From the NCBI GenBank assembly GCA_024362935.1, contig JANCRA010000031.1, positions 10,867,009 through 10,931,008 of the forward strand: a stretch of 64,000 nucleotides of DNA, read 5' to 3'. Below the pieces are notes generated by a model. It searched no databases, had not been told where the DNA came from, and saw only the letters and a program-made list of their open reading frames with translations. Position numbers and translations under genes: made by a program. Below, piece after piece: positions 45,301 to 54,331 of this stretch. Positions within the stretch are counted from its first letter, which is position 1. Each line of letters opens with the position of its first letter. Source of the stretch: Setophaga petechia (lineage: Eukaryota; Chordata; Aves; Passeriformes; Parulidae).

Positions 45301-47779
45301 CTCTTTCAAAAATTCAGCAAACTTATAGTAGGTTGCTTATTTTCTTTTTTTCCCCCTTTATTTTATTTTTCCCCCAAAATAATAATTTGATTGAGGACTT
45401 TGATTGCCGTGTCTTAACAGTGATGAGAAGCAAAATCTTCTTGAAGTCTTAGTCACATCGATTCCGTCTTGCATTAAATACTGATGTGAACAAATAAGTA
45501 ACCATTTCCAAAGACTGAGCCAAATAATTCTTAGATGTATATGAGTTTCTAACCATGCAAATGCATGGTGGATGATCACATCATTCCTTCACCAAAATAA
45601 GTAAAGGCTGGAACTGCAGTCTCATAACTTAATCTGTGAGCACTAAGTCCTGATTGCCATCACATAATGTTACAAGCACCAGTTAATATAATCTGCTATG
45701 AATTTTTCTTATGACTTACAAAATGCAGACTTGTTATAATTTGCAATATTTGTTGTGCACCTGTACATTAATACAGCAAAAAAAATTATTTGGGAAGGTT
45801 CACAAAAGTTTAGTTTCCAAACTGCCCACGTAACACTGTAGTCTAATTTCAGGATGGAAAACAGAGCCAACTGAAAGGTTTTCATGTTGTGATTTTTAAG
45901 AGTCAAAAGTGAAGACTGTCATCTAAAATGGAGTGTGTGTGTTATGTCTAATTGGTTGTGTTATGTAAAGGCAGTGTATATTTTTCTTGGAATGAATGCT
46001 CCCATCTTCCAATGGAACGTGCATAACCATTGTGGATATGGGGTGCTGCAGTGTCCTCTGAGCACATCCTGCAGGATGGGAATGTGCAGGATCTTTTTAT
46101 AAACAGGCCTCTTTTTGTCTCTGTAAGAAGAAGGAGCTGACTCAAGGAATCTGATCGTCTTCCAAAGAAAACATCTGTTTTAAATATATTTGTTTGGATT
46201 CCAGTCAGTGCACCTAGGACTTGCATAATTAGCTCAGACTACAGAGTTCCCTTTTCAAAGGATAGATTTATATAAATAAACCATGCATTTTTCGTTAAGC
46301 AAATAGTCCTCCTTTCTCCCTTTTTTTCTTTTTTTTAAATTATAAATTCAGGCTTGTACTTTAACATACAGTTTTGCAAAGCAAGGATTAATTGAGAAAC
46401 TTTTTCAACAGAATTATTTGTATGATATTAATTTTGCTGTACTTATAATGGAGAAGTGTTTTTCAACTATATGATCAATATTTCAGTGAATGAGTGTATG
46501 CATTTATAAGCATGCTTTTGATGCTGATAATTGATTATTTAGTAAATAAAATATTGTACTTTTTACTGCTTTTGATACCTACATTATTTTAAATGTAGAT
46601 AGTAAAGTTTTGAAAAATTAATTATGGTAGTACATGTCTTAAGTTTACCCTTCTTAAAGATCTGATTAACTAAAAATACCTAAAATACAGAATTTATTTC
46701 AACTTAAGCATCTCCTTAGAGGCTACAAGAAGAAATGAAACTCAGTTAGTGGCCCCTTTCTCCATTCATCTTGTGCCATTCTGCGCCACATGATTCTACT
46801 GAACCAGAATCCCCTATCATACATCTGTGCAACATTAAAAGGATTCTTTTCTAAAATTGGGTTAATAATTATGCATATCTTTCATATGAAGATCAAGCCT
46901 CTCAGATGTTCAGATGTTCACAGATGGGAATTAAATCTTTTACTTTGGGAAAAATTCAGCCTGGAGTGACAATTTCATAATATATATTGCAAGTGTGCCT
47001 TATTGCAGAAGGGCTGAAGGTGTTTTTTCAGCCATAAAAGTAGATTCTAGGCCATTTTTTGCAGTTCACACAGCCCAGGTGAAACTGTTGTTAATTTGAC
47101 CTGTTATTTTTTATATCACATCTGATTTCAGTACTAGATCTATCCAAACAGGAATTATGCCTGGGTTGAGTGTGTTCAAGTGGGGCAACATGATTTGGTT
47201 CTGAATTATCTCAAAGCCCTACTTATTTTCTCTCTGTACAGAGTGATGTGTTATAAGAGAAGTGCCATTGTGTGTTTGGTGGAACTTTTTTGGCTTTTCC
47301 TGCCATTTTCAGAAGTCCTCAAGCATAGTCTGGGTAAAAAATGCTTTCAGTAGTTCTGTATGTTCCTTCCAGCAATGCCTGTGAGTGAGAGGAATTGTCA
47401 AAGTGTCCCTCTCTCTGGCTGTGTGGCACTTTAATTGTCTGGAATTAATTTATATTAATTATTTGTATTTTTCAAAAGCAATGGTATGCAAACACTTTGG
47501 TCTAGTATGGAGACAATAATGATGGCTGTTGACTTCCTTTTGATATAATTTACAGGATAATAATACAGATTTTGTTTGTTTGATGTTGTGTAGGTGTTTA
47601 CTTTGTTGTGGATTGCTGACTGGATGGTGCACCACTTCTGGAAAAAAGGAAAAGACCCTGATAGTTTTTCTATCCCTTATCTTACTGCACTGGGAGATCT
47701 GCTTGGAACTGCCTTATTAGCTATAGGTTTTCATTTTCTGTGGCTCATAGGTGACAGAGATGGTGATGTTGGTGACTAA
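11794..47779 (+). CDS. SLC41A2: SLC41A2, magnesium transporter (10 coding exons, complete)
   Basis: Role: a Mg2+ (and other divalent cation) transporter of the MgtE-related SLC41 family, in plasma and internal membranes. Joining 11794-12348, 13568-13675, 18384-18455, 19257-19401, 21288-21434, 25810-25957, 26292-26371, 36591-36722, 37654-37802 and 47594-47779 gives 1722 bases, that is 573 codons plus TAA, the same length as the human protein. Every junction has GT/AG and matching phase. Residues 1-155 are a hydrophilic N-terminal region. Two MgtE-like halves follow: half one has [16 protein letters not shown] (205-220) and [20 protein letters not shown] (310-329); half two has [16 protein letters not shown] (419-434) and ends with [18 protein letters not shown] near the C-terminus. 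About ten hydrophobic segments are visible. The GN-x5-ASR-x-ST and T/S-x2-GDL motifs recur in both halves and are the MgtE signature. The start is fixed by an upstream in-frame stop and by MTNCKGRS, which resembles the human N-terminus. It is divergent from NOPCHAP1 and convergent with CHST11. Confidence 0.96.
12349..13567 (+). other. SLC41A2 intron 2
   Basis: About 1.2 kb of AT-rich intron from the GTTGGT donor to the TTTGTATAG acceptor. No repeat or gene recognised. Confidence 0.8.
13568..13675 (+). CDS. SLC41A2: SLC41A2 coding exon 3 (residues 186-221)
   Basis: A 108-bp phase-0 exon between TTTGTATAG and GTAAGT. It begins [12 protein letters not shown] and carries the first half's signature [20 protein letters not shown], the N-terminal counterpart of the motif in exon 9. 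Confidence 0.96.
13676..18383 (+). other. SLC41A2 intron 3
   Basis: About 4.7 kb. It holds an ancient antisense CR1-like fragment (about 14390-14880) and no other recognised element. AT-rich throughout. Confidence 0.8.
14390..14880 (-). mobile_element. Ancient CR1-family LINE fragment, antisense
   Basis: Pieces such as CCAGCAAGGCCCCACTCTCT, GTGCATGACCTTGCATTTCT and a stretch ending TTAATAAATGCCATTCCCAC have the order expected of the region before the CR1 3' UTR read on the opposite strand. Divergence is high, so the boundaries and subfamily are guesses. Confidence 0.5.
18384..18455 (+). CDS. SLC41A2: SLC41A2 coding exon 4 (residues 222-245)
   Basis: A 72-bp phase-0 exon ([20 protein letters not shown] then ALKQ) between TTGATAG and GTAAAT. 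It is a hydrophilic loop leading into the next membrane helix. It is too short to show as a long open frame but joins exons 3 and 5 without a frame change. Confidence 0.93.
18456..19256 (+). other. SLC41A2 intron 4
   Basis: An 800-bp intron ending in a TTTTCCAG acceptor. No repeat recognised. Confidence 0.8.
19257..19401 (+). CDS. SLC41A2: SLC41A2 coding exon 5 (residues 246-294)
   Basis: Encodes two membrane segments: [19 protein letters not shown] (248-266) and [19 protein letters not shown] (275-293). The loop EGKYRFDH lies between them. The exon ends phase 1 before GTAAAG. Confidence 0.95.
19402..21287 (+). other. SLC41A2 intron 5
   Basis: About 1.9 kb. Around 21004-21044 there is a short duplicated AAGCAAAGTAG-TTATT motif with a small hairpin (GCTTATTA/TAATAAGC). 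Nothing else recognised. Confidence 0.75.
21288..21434 (+). CDS. SLC41A2: SLC41A2 coding exon 6 (residues 294-343)
   Basis: Encodes [13 protein letters not shown], then [20 protein letters not shown] (310-329), the conserved MgtE-type pore motif with Asp324, then [14 protein letters not shown]. The acceptor is AATTTAG and the donor is GTAAGT, phase 1 on both sides. Confidence 0.96.
22790..23295 (+). mobile_element. Old CR1-type LINE 3' end
   Basis: The end reads GGATACTAGACTAGATGAGA, then CATCCAACACAG and ATTCTTATGTTCT. This matches the 3' terminus of older amniote CR1 elements (a GATACTGG-CTAGATGGACC type end). Upstream ACACAATACATGAG and GTGGGATGTGAAACTTACTG also fit in order. It is heavily diverged; the 5' border is approximate. 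Confidence 0.65.
24791..24829. repeat. Perfect 17-bp inverted repeat, 5-nt loop
   Basis: GGTAGTGAAGAACCAAA (24791-24807) is followed by TGTAT and its exact reverse complement (24813-24829). An 11-bp direct repeat CCTCTTTGGTA occurs at 24784-24794 and 24828-24838, so the inverted copy is bordered by duplicated sequence. Confidence 0.95.
25810..25957 (+). CDS. SLC41A2: SLC41A2 coding exon 7 (residues 343-392)
   Basis: Encodes [39 protein letters not shown] and a membrane segment VITAMIIS. Entry is phase 1 and exit phase 2 (donor GTAGGT). Residue 363 is Gly (TPMGIV), where the human protein, as I remember it, has a Trp. Confidence 0.95.
25958..26291 (+). other. SLC41A2 intron 7
   Basis: A compact 334-bp intron, the shortest in the gene, with acceptor TTTTCAG. 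No repeat recognised. Confidence 0.85.
26292..26371 (+). CDS. SLC41A2: SLC41A2 coding exon 8 (residues 392-419)
   Basis: An 80-bp exon encoding [20 protein letters not shown] and VYTPVING, the start of the second MgtE-like half. Entry is phase 2, exit phase 1 with GTAAGA. Confidence 0.95.
27359..27422. repeat. 64-bp near-perfect palindrome
   Basis: Runs from CCAGTGTTA to TAACACTGG with two-fold symmetry about an ATGCAT centre. The two halves match except at one flank position (C versus T) and in the small GTT loops. It also contains a 22-bp unit repeated in tandem (CATTTCCATTGTTAATGGAA plus AT), and each unit is itself a small hairpin TTTCCATT-GTT-AATGGAAA. It could extrude as a cruciform. 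Confidence 0.95.
28324..28328. repeat. Left target-site duplication ACTGT
   Basis: The 5-bp ACTGT directly precedes the LTR start TGTATTAG. The identical ACTGT follows the other end at 29059-29063. Confidence 0.85.
28329..29058 (-). mobile_element. Solo LTR of an endogenous retrovirus (730 bp)
   Basis: On the minus strand it starts TGTCCTGGGTTGGCTGTATG and ends CTAATACA, the TG...CA form of retroviral LTRs. Perfect 5-bp duplications (ACTGT) flank it on both sides. A CpG-rich block (about 28860-28930) is the likely promoter region, and AATAAA at 28486-28481 is the polyadenylation signal. No gag, pol or env coding sequence is present, so it is a solo LTR left by recombination. A 5-bp duplication suggests an ERVL-like class, but that is inference. 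It lies antisense in SLC41A2 intron 8. Confidence 0.88.
29059..29063. repeat. Right target-site duplication ACTGT
   Basis: Directly follows the LTR end (CCAGGACA on the plus strand) and is identical to 28324-28328. It is the pair that defines the insertion. Confidence 0.85.
29957..29988. repeat. Perfect 14-bp hairpin, 4-nt loop
   Basis: TTTAGAATATTGAA, loop GTTA, then the exact reverse complement TTCAATATTCTAAA. AT-rich intronic sequence with no expected RNA function at this size. Confidence 0.95.
32636..32925 (-). mobile_element. CR1 LINE fragment (pre-3'UTR region), antisense
   Basis: The plus strand reads GATGGAGGACTTTGCACTTC, TTTGTTGAATTTCAGGAG, CCAGTTCCCTCTGAATGGCA and TATCAACTGCTCCTTCCAGT. 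This is the well-known CR1 segment just upstream of the 3' UTR on the opposite strand. The 134-codon open frame across it (32536-32940) is accidental. Confidence 0.75.
34018..34035. repeat. Perfect 18-bp palindrome
   Basis: ATCACTAATATTAGTGAT equals its own reverse complement. Short and AT-rich; noted for completeness. Confidence 0.9.
35709..35990 (-). mobile_element. CR1 LINE 3' fragment, antisense
   Basis: The plus strand starts TTCATAGAACGTGAAACAGC, TGGAAGGAACCTTGAAATAT and CATCTGGCTCAACC, the complement of the CR1 3' end. It continues through CTCCACCACGTCCCTGGG and GTTGTTCCACTGAA to TTGTTGCCCCTTTTCAG. Moderately diverged, no coding capacity. Confidence 0.82.
36591..36722 (+). CDS. SLC41A2: SLC41A2 coding exon 9 (residues 419-463)
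   Basis: Encodes [16 protein letters not shown] (419-434), the second-half copy of the exon 3 motif, then [20 protein letters not shown] and PCRTYCGTG. Acceptor TGCATTTCAG, donor GTATGT, phase 1 on both sides. The segment after GCYYP has extra Cys residues (456, 460) where the human protein, as I recall it, has Phe. Confidence 0.95.
36723..37653 (+). other. SLC41A2 intron 9
   Basis: A 931-bp intron. The acceptor follows a long T-rich tract (37623-37653). No repeat recognised. Confidence 0.8.
37654..37802 (+). CDS. SLC41A2: SLC41A2 coding exon 10 (residues 463-512)
   Basis: Encodes [40 protein letters not shown] and [10 protein letters not shown], two membrane segments near the C-terminus. 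Entry phase 1, exit phase 0 with GTAAGA. Confidence 0.95.
38097..38134. repeat. 20-bp tandem duplication, purine-rich
   Basis: GGGAAATGGAAAGAAGG occurs at 38097 and again 20 bp later, followed by further GA-rich sequence. Confidence 0.85.
39156..39183. repeat. Perfect 13-bp hairpin, 2-nt spacer
   Basis: CCTCAGGTTTTCA, then CC, then its exact reverse complement TGAAAACCTGAGG. The arms are almost adjacent, which is what a local template switch leaves. Confidence 0.95.
47594..47779 (+). CDS. SLC41A2: SLC41A2 last coding exon (residues 513-573)
   Basis: Starts [20 protein letters not shown], then [20 protein letters not shown], then a final membrane helix [12 protein letters not shown] and the acidic end GDRDGDVGD followed by TAA. 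The acceptor is GTTGTGTAG. The ALGDLLGT motif is the second-half partner of SFGDLITL in exon 6. Confidence 0.96.
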   Translation: MFTLLWIADWMVHHFWKKGKDPDSFSIPYLTALGDLLGTALLAIGFHFLWLIGDRDGDVGD

Positions 47780-49030
47780 TTATTCCAATGGATGCAATGA
47801 CTTTTCCTGGAATATTGACAAGACTGCTCGCTCCACTTGAGGGTCCTCAAAGTGTTTGTTCCTTTTGGTCTAAGTAAATCCAGTTGACACATACATAAAA
47901 CAGCCTTAATGATTATTGTTTTGTTTGCTTTTAAAAACTTGGATGGAATTACAGTACATGAGAGCTTTTTTCTGAAACCAAGGTGGATTGGAGGTACCTG
48001 AAGATATCTGAGTAGACACAGTAAAGGGCAGATGAATCCTTCATCAATATTTAAATTGCCTAAAGAGTTGATGATACGTTCTTACCTTGCAATTTCAGTG
48101 CTGCAGCTCTCTGACCATTGTAGACTTGACACCAATAATGACTGTTATGGTCCATACATTTTGTCACAGGCTTTATTTTCTGTAGAAGAATGTGACCATC
48201 AACGTTTATAAAATTAGACACTTGAAAAGTGTCTGCAGGACTCAGCCAGTTTTCTTTGTGCTAAAATGAGCAACCTAATTATTTTCCTGTTGGGATTTAT
48301 TAGAACAAAAATAGAAAACGCAAATAATAATGTGACACTGATCTGGTCACTATTAATGGGTGAATGGTTAAAACCCCTTGTGTTGAAAAGTGTATGTTCA
48401 TTTAGTAACTGAAAAGATGTTTAACTAACTGATATTAATGGTGTTGTGATGGCCAGTATCCTGATTTTAATGAAGTATTTAGAGGTGTTGATTTAACTGT
48501 ATATACTGATCCCTGCTTAAACTTGCAGTATAAAAGATGAAGTTTCTTTTATAGGCCCTTAGGAAGTTACATAAATGTCTCAAATTCCAGACCTATGTCA
48601 TAAATTTCTAAGTAGAAATCTCTGCTTTCAAGCTGTGCAAATAATACGGTCAATAAGGAAATGTATGGCTTCTCAATGATTTCTCTTATTTGTAGACCTG
48701 AATATTTCAAATAATACATTGATCATGAGGACTCTGGTTGCCATTTTGGGAAAAAAGGTACTAATTACTCTATTTTAAAATCTACTGGGAGTTCCTCACA
48801 GCATAAGTTTTAGAAGACTACTGCACACATCCAAAATGCATAATGAAATAAACAAATTGTATTTTAACTGTGTTGTAATTGAAAGTTTTAAATTTTGAGA
48901 TTTAAATAAGACAACTGAATCCATATATCAGCATATAGTTTAATCTTGTAAACATTAGTCATCTGCTTTATATATACAAATGCTTTTTAATTTGATGGGC
49001 CTACTCAGATGAGTAGATTACGTGAATAAA
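47780..49030 (+). other. SLC41A2: SLC41A2 3' UTR (end uncertain)
   Basis: AT-rich sequence after the stop. AATAAA hexamers occur at 48847-48852 (followed by a TG-rich ACTGTGTTGT about 15 bp on, a plausible downstream element) and at 49025-49030. Which one is used cannot be told from sequence. Confidence 0.5.
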
Positions 49031-52000
49031 TGCTAATGGGACTTCTATATGTATTGGTCAACTTCAACTCTTTGGAAGTTCAAAGTGTTTGCAATCTTAA
49101 AAATTAAACCAGCTATTCAGTGCCTACACATGGCTTTAGATGCCTGAATTTTAGCTCCCTCATTTAAATCTTTTTATTTAAGCATTTTCTTACTGTTATT
49201 ATAATATAGTTATTTGAATGAATCATATGTATTATGTCTTTTATTGTGTGAGAGAAAGATGAAATCTTTCTAACTTCAGGTTCTCTGACTTTTTTAAAAT
49301 TTGTATTAGTGTTATTTAAAATAGTTTGTAGCATTGCAGGAAATATTATTAAAATGTTTAAAATGGAATAGAAGAAACTCAATTTTTTCCAACATGGTTA
49401 TTTATTTTTGATACAGCTGTAGATGCAAATTTTTGTATTTGTTAAAACTGCCATCTGAATCAACTCAACTGACATTTCATGCACTTATAGTTACTGGACT
49501 TTAGGGTAATTTTTAAATGAATTGTAGGATTCTTAAAAATTAAATTTTCTTGAGATACATGTGATCTTGTCTCATCCCATGCATGAGGGGGTTGTAGTAT
49601 GGCAGTATCCTTAGTGATTAGCATCCTAAATATTTCCCCAGTAAATAAGCAACTGTTGGTACAGTGTGACTGTTTACATCACCAAAGTGGGGAAGAAATG
49701 TTACATGAGTAAAATTAAGTAAAATTTGAAAAAGGGAAGTGTATTGCCAGACTGAAATTATCTGGGCTTGAAAACAGTAAGTGATGGCAAAGTATAGTGG
49801 AAAAATTTGTTAGTTCAAAAAGGGGACAGTCCATTGCATGGTGGAGAGAGCAAAACCCATTTTGTGGGAAAGAAAAAGGTGCAGACTTTCACAAAGCATT
49901 CAGTATCAGAGGCAAGAGCAAACAGAAGGAAGTTATTTGGAGAAAAGAATCAAAAGGCACAGCCAAACGTGTTTCTCAGGAAGGGAAGAAAAATATAACT
50001 TGTGTTGAAAGGATTTAGGGAAGAGGTGTAAAAAGAGATACTTTAGGGAGGGGTGGAAGTGAGGGAAAAAAAAAAAGAATGCTCTTACATATGATTAAAG
50101 AGGAACTTTGGTGAGGAAAGAAGTGTGACACTGATAAAACAGGGAAAACCTTGACATCTGGAAAAACAAGGAATAATTAATCTATGATGTCAAAGGGATT
50201 TGATTCCTATACGAAAGGAGCATTTTAGGGACTTACAGGCTTTACAAAGTCTGCTATGTCATCTTAAGGAGGCAAATAACTCTTACCACATTTCATGTAT
50301 TCCAGCTGTGAGAATAATATGGGAGATGGCACAAAAGAGTGCTTGGATACCAGAGAATTTTTTCAAGTACTCAAAAGCTGAACACCCTTAAGCAATTTTA
50401 ATTTTAGTCAAGTTGATCACAGCGTTCCACCTACTTGATTTTTTAAAAAAGCCCAGTAATAGTGAATTACTTCATGTGTGGGTAAGAAATGTTAGCAGAA
50501 ATTCTGTCAGAGACAAATTGTGTGCTTTTGTACTGCTTAAAACATAGAATTGAAAGGGACATCCTGAGATGTTATTGTCTCTTTTTATCAAAACAGCCAT
50601 ATTTTATAATCTTGCAGATAAAATGATGACTCTTGGTATTAAAATTCATTAAGTCCTTTCCTCCTCTCAGGCTGCCAGAAGATTCTTTCAAACCTTCCTT
50701 TATAATCTGCCTAATTAGGGCTATGGCTGGTTCACATCTCTTTGCTTTTGAGTCAGCATGGAGCACTTCCTTTGATTCTTGCTTTTATCAACTCATTCAC
50801 CTCTTTTAAGTTGTGGGTCATCCTAAAGCTCCTCCTGGAACTTCTTGTTCCATTTTCATTCTGCTGATGAGCTAGACCAGCCAGAAGCTGCAGGTGGTTT
50901 GCCTTACAGGTTACTGTCTGTAACCTGGTGCTTGAGCAACTCTTGGGGTGTTCTTGTTTGGCCTTTCTTATTGTCTGCTATTTTTTTTCCTCTACTTCAG
51001 AAATATCTCTAAGGGGAGTAGAACTACCGGCAGGTTATTTGAAATGTGTGTTATTTTCCATTCTGAAGGACTCTGTGACCATCTCAATGGCTCTGTGAGT
51101 GTGCATGAAAAAGAATAATGTTATTTGTAAAGTACAGCCAGGTGCAGCTTTAAAATGTGGAGTCAGTAGTGTTTCATACCAGAGGTGTTTTCTTTTCCTG
51201 TGTAATGCTTTGAAAATTATTCTAGTGTGTTACTGAATAACTCCAGCTCCTTTTTAGAGTAATTATATAGCCAGGATTGTTCCACTGTTTTATTATGCTG
51301 TTTGACATAGGGGAGGATTCTTCTTTTAACTTATGTAGATCAATATTTTGATTTTTATAGCATTACTGTACATCTTGTCTTAATCTGTAATATTTTAATT
51401 GGCAAAATTATCTCCCACTCCCATGTTTAATATATTAATTTCACTGGGATTTTTAGAATGTTCATGAGAAACTGGTAAGCAGCAAATTAATTTCACTCCT
51501 TTTTACAATTTGCAAACAAAATTAGACTTTCCTCATACAAAGATTAGAACAGCATGAGGATTAAGGCTTTACAAATGCAGTACAGTTTGCAGAATCAGGA
51601 TTCAAAATGTGACCTATCATCTTTTTTAATGTGTTTGCTATTTCACTTCAATTGTGAGTGTCACAAAAAGCTCTCTTAAGTGCAAGAATAGCCTCAGAAT
51701 ACATGTCATTTAACAGTAGCATAAGTGCTCTGTGAAATGAAGTGTTTGAAATTCCTTATTATTATTGTAATGGTAAAATTGCTATTGCAAATGAGGTAGT
51801 CTCTTTAGAGGTGCAGAAAATGGCAACAGAATATGATAATTGAATTATAATCTTCTTTGGAAAAAGTAAGGTAATGTTCACAAACAGTACTAAAAAGACT
51901 GGAAGTGCTGTGAAGTCTCTTAGTAGATTTTTCTTTTCTTTCTGCTAGATTTTTTATGATACCATACACTGTTTTGTGTTCTCTAATCCATTCCTAATCA

Positions 52001-53944
52001 CTTCAGTCTGTTGTTTAGTAATCTTTTGGATTATCATTTTCTCATATGTATTTGAAGTTAAATAAACAGTGTTTTTTATATATAGGTCAGTAAAGAACTA
52101 GGAAAAAAAAGTGTGTTTTGTCATTAAAGCATCATTCTGATAGTCCTAAAGGAAAGTATTTTGGTTAAATTTAATGAAAATTTGATCATCCTGCATGCTG
52201 TGCATGAATACTCTGAGGAATCCAATATTAGTAAGACATGAATAATTCACAGTTAAAGCTAAGAACCAGTGTGTTTACTAAATATCCAAGATTGCCATAT
52301 TCTGGGTGAGTACTCAAGTGCAGGAGTCATTCAGGATTGGCTGGGCTGGATGGGCTTTACCTTCTCTGCAGTTAAAAAAATGTCTTGGTTTCAAGTCCTG
52401 CTAGTTATTTATTTAATATGCAGGCTAGTTAATCATATCCTCTGTTTATGCTTTTATTTCTCAGTCCAAACTATACTTGAAATATGCTTCTTCCTTACTT
52501 AGCATTCTTCAACTTGCTGTTTTGGGAGATTGTTTCCTCCTCAAGAGTTGCTTAAAGTCTTAAAACGTAGAGGAAGTGCTTTCCTTGAATAATTCTAAAT
52601 CTGAATTTCCTTGAATATTCTAATTCTAAATTCACTTTTTGCAAATGAAATGGGGGTGCAAGTGAAATCCTGAATTAATTATATGGTAGACACCTTCTGA
52701 ACAGATCCTCAGGATTTAATAATGCTGAGTTCTCAGATCTACATTTGAAGTTTTACTATGAATAGGATCTTTTAAAAGATTTTGTCTGTTTAATAACATT
52801 CTTCTGTCACTTTTTGGTTCAAATTAATGAAACTGTTGCCCTGTCCCATGTACAGTAGAATAGTATTTTAATAAATCTGACATTCTAAATGGTATTTCAA
52901 AAGTTATGAACAACAATACTTGTTTTGTACTTGAGAAGCAATCATCCACTACTTTCCTCTGAATCCTCATACCGTGGTCAACTTTAGATTATCCAAAGCC
53001 CTTTTCTCCCCTTTTTGTTTCTGTTTTCTTAGTGCTGACACAACCAATTATTTTATTACCTTATAGCATCCAGAGTTCTGGAGTAATATCAGAGCATACT
53101 TCATGTCAATTGTTTTGAAGAATGAACCAATTTTTACTAGCTAAAAAGGAAACCAGATATGTCTGTTTAATTCTGGTTCTAAGGAGATGAAAGGTAGCTT
53201 TCACTTAAAAGATTTGAGTACCTCTGGAGTTAGGAGGATTTCCAGAATCCAAGTGAGCTTTCTAAGCTTGACCACATTTAGGTAACTGGGATCAGCTCAG
53301 GTACCAATTTGTGGACAAAAGTTTGGATGATTTGGAGACAAAAGCAAGCTCTGTATTTGTCTGATACATGAAGATTGGCTGATCAGCTCTATCTCTTTCA
53401 TTCATTTCATCTTCATACTTTGCTATTGCAGCTTCTTTAGACCCAACCCAGTAAGGCCACTAAGTACTATGGTAGTATGTAAGTCCCCACATGTGTATGG
53501 AGACTGTGGTCCCGCTGTAAGAGCAGACAGCAAGGCCTTTGAAAAAAAGAAACTTTTAAAAAACCTGCATGTCGTTTGTCCAAAACGAAAGATCTAAGGT
53601 CTTTGTGAATTCAGATCCAAAAAGACATACTTATTCCCTGGCTTCACTTCTAGCTGGCCTTTGCTATATTCCCACATTAGAAAGCTGCTTCATTTAAAAA
53701 AACCCCAACTTTTTGGAAGCACTGTAAAGTTACTGAGCCAAAGTGCAGGAAATACAACTCTGTTAGACCCCACGCTGGTTACGTGCCCTGTACATGAGAC
53801 CGACATGAGCTGCAACAGCGTTCACCCCTCAGGGAGAAATAAACCCCCTGCTTTGAGCCTGATTGTAGAGCCTTGGCATTAAAGCACTGGTGAATGCACA
53901 CATACCTCTGGAATTTGGTAGCTTTTAGACTGGCAGTAAGAGAA

Positions 53945-53986
53945 AGAAACATTTTTAGCATAACAGAAGAAACATTTTTAGCATAA
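53945..53986. repeat. Tandem duplication, 23-bp period
   Basis: AGAAACATTTTTAGCATAA at 53945-53963 is repeated exactly at 53968-53986. Confidence 0.92.
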
Positions 53987-54295
53987 TAGGATCTCTTTCT
54001 CCTGCTTGTAACATTTTTACATTTTATTACCATAGGAACTCTCTCACAATGACATGAGGCAAAACTAATGAATGTTCACCTTTTTGGTTGTTGATTCTCA
54101 TTCAGCTCTAACTACATTGCATGCAGTTTTCTGGCATATTGTGGAATTGAAGTGTCGTTCAGCAAAAGCTCATTTTTAGTTATCTTGTCTTTTTCTTGTC
54201 ATGGTCAAATCTCCTGCTAGATAAGGATATCTACTTGTAATCCATTTTCTCCTGTCCGTATCTATAAAGAAAACTCCTGCCCCACATAAAAGAGA

Positions 54296-54296
<1 letters not shown>

Positions 54297-54328
<32 letters not shown>
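54297..54328. repeat. Poly-C homopolymer, 32 bases
   Basis: An uninterrupted run of C on the plus strand (G on the minus). The minus strand could form G-quadruplexes and the plus strand i-motifs. Its true length is uncertain because such runs are read poorly by every sequencing method. Confidence 0.95.

Positions 54329-54331
<3 letters not shown>

Larger units (their letters stand above)
37803..47593 (+). other. SLC41A2 intron 10
   Basis: A 9.8-kb last intron. It contains a purine-rich 20-bp tandem duplication (about 38097-38134) and a perfect 13-bp hairpin (39156-39183). No LINE or LTR was recognised by eye, and open frames here are short and unsupported. Confidence 0.75.
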
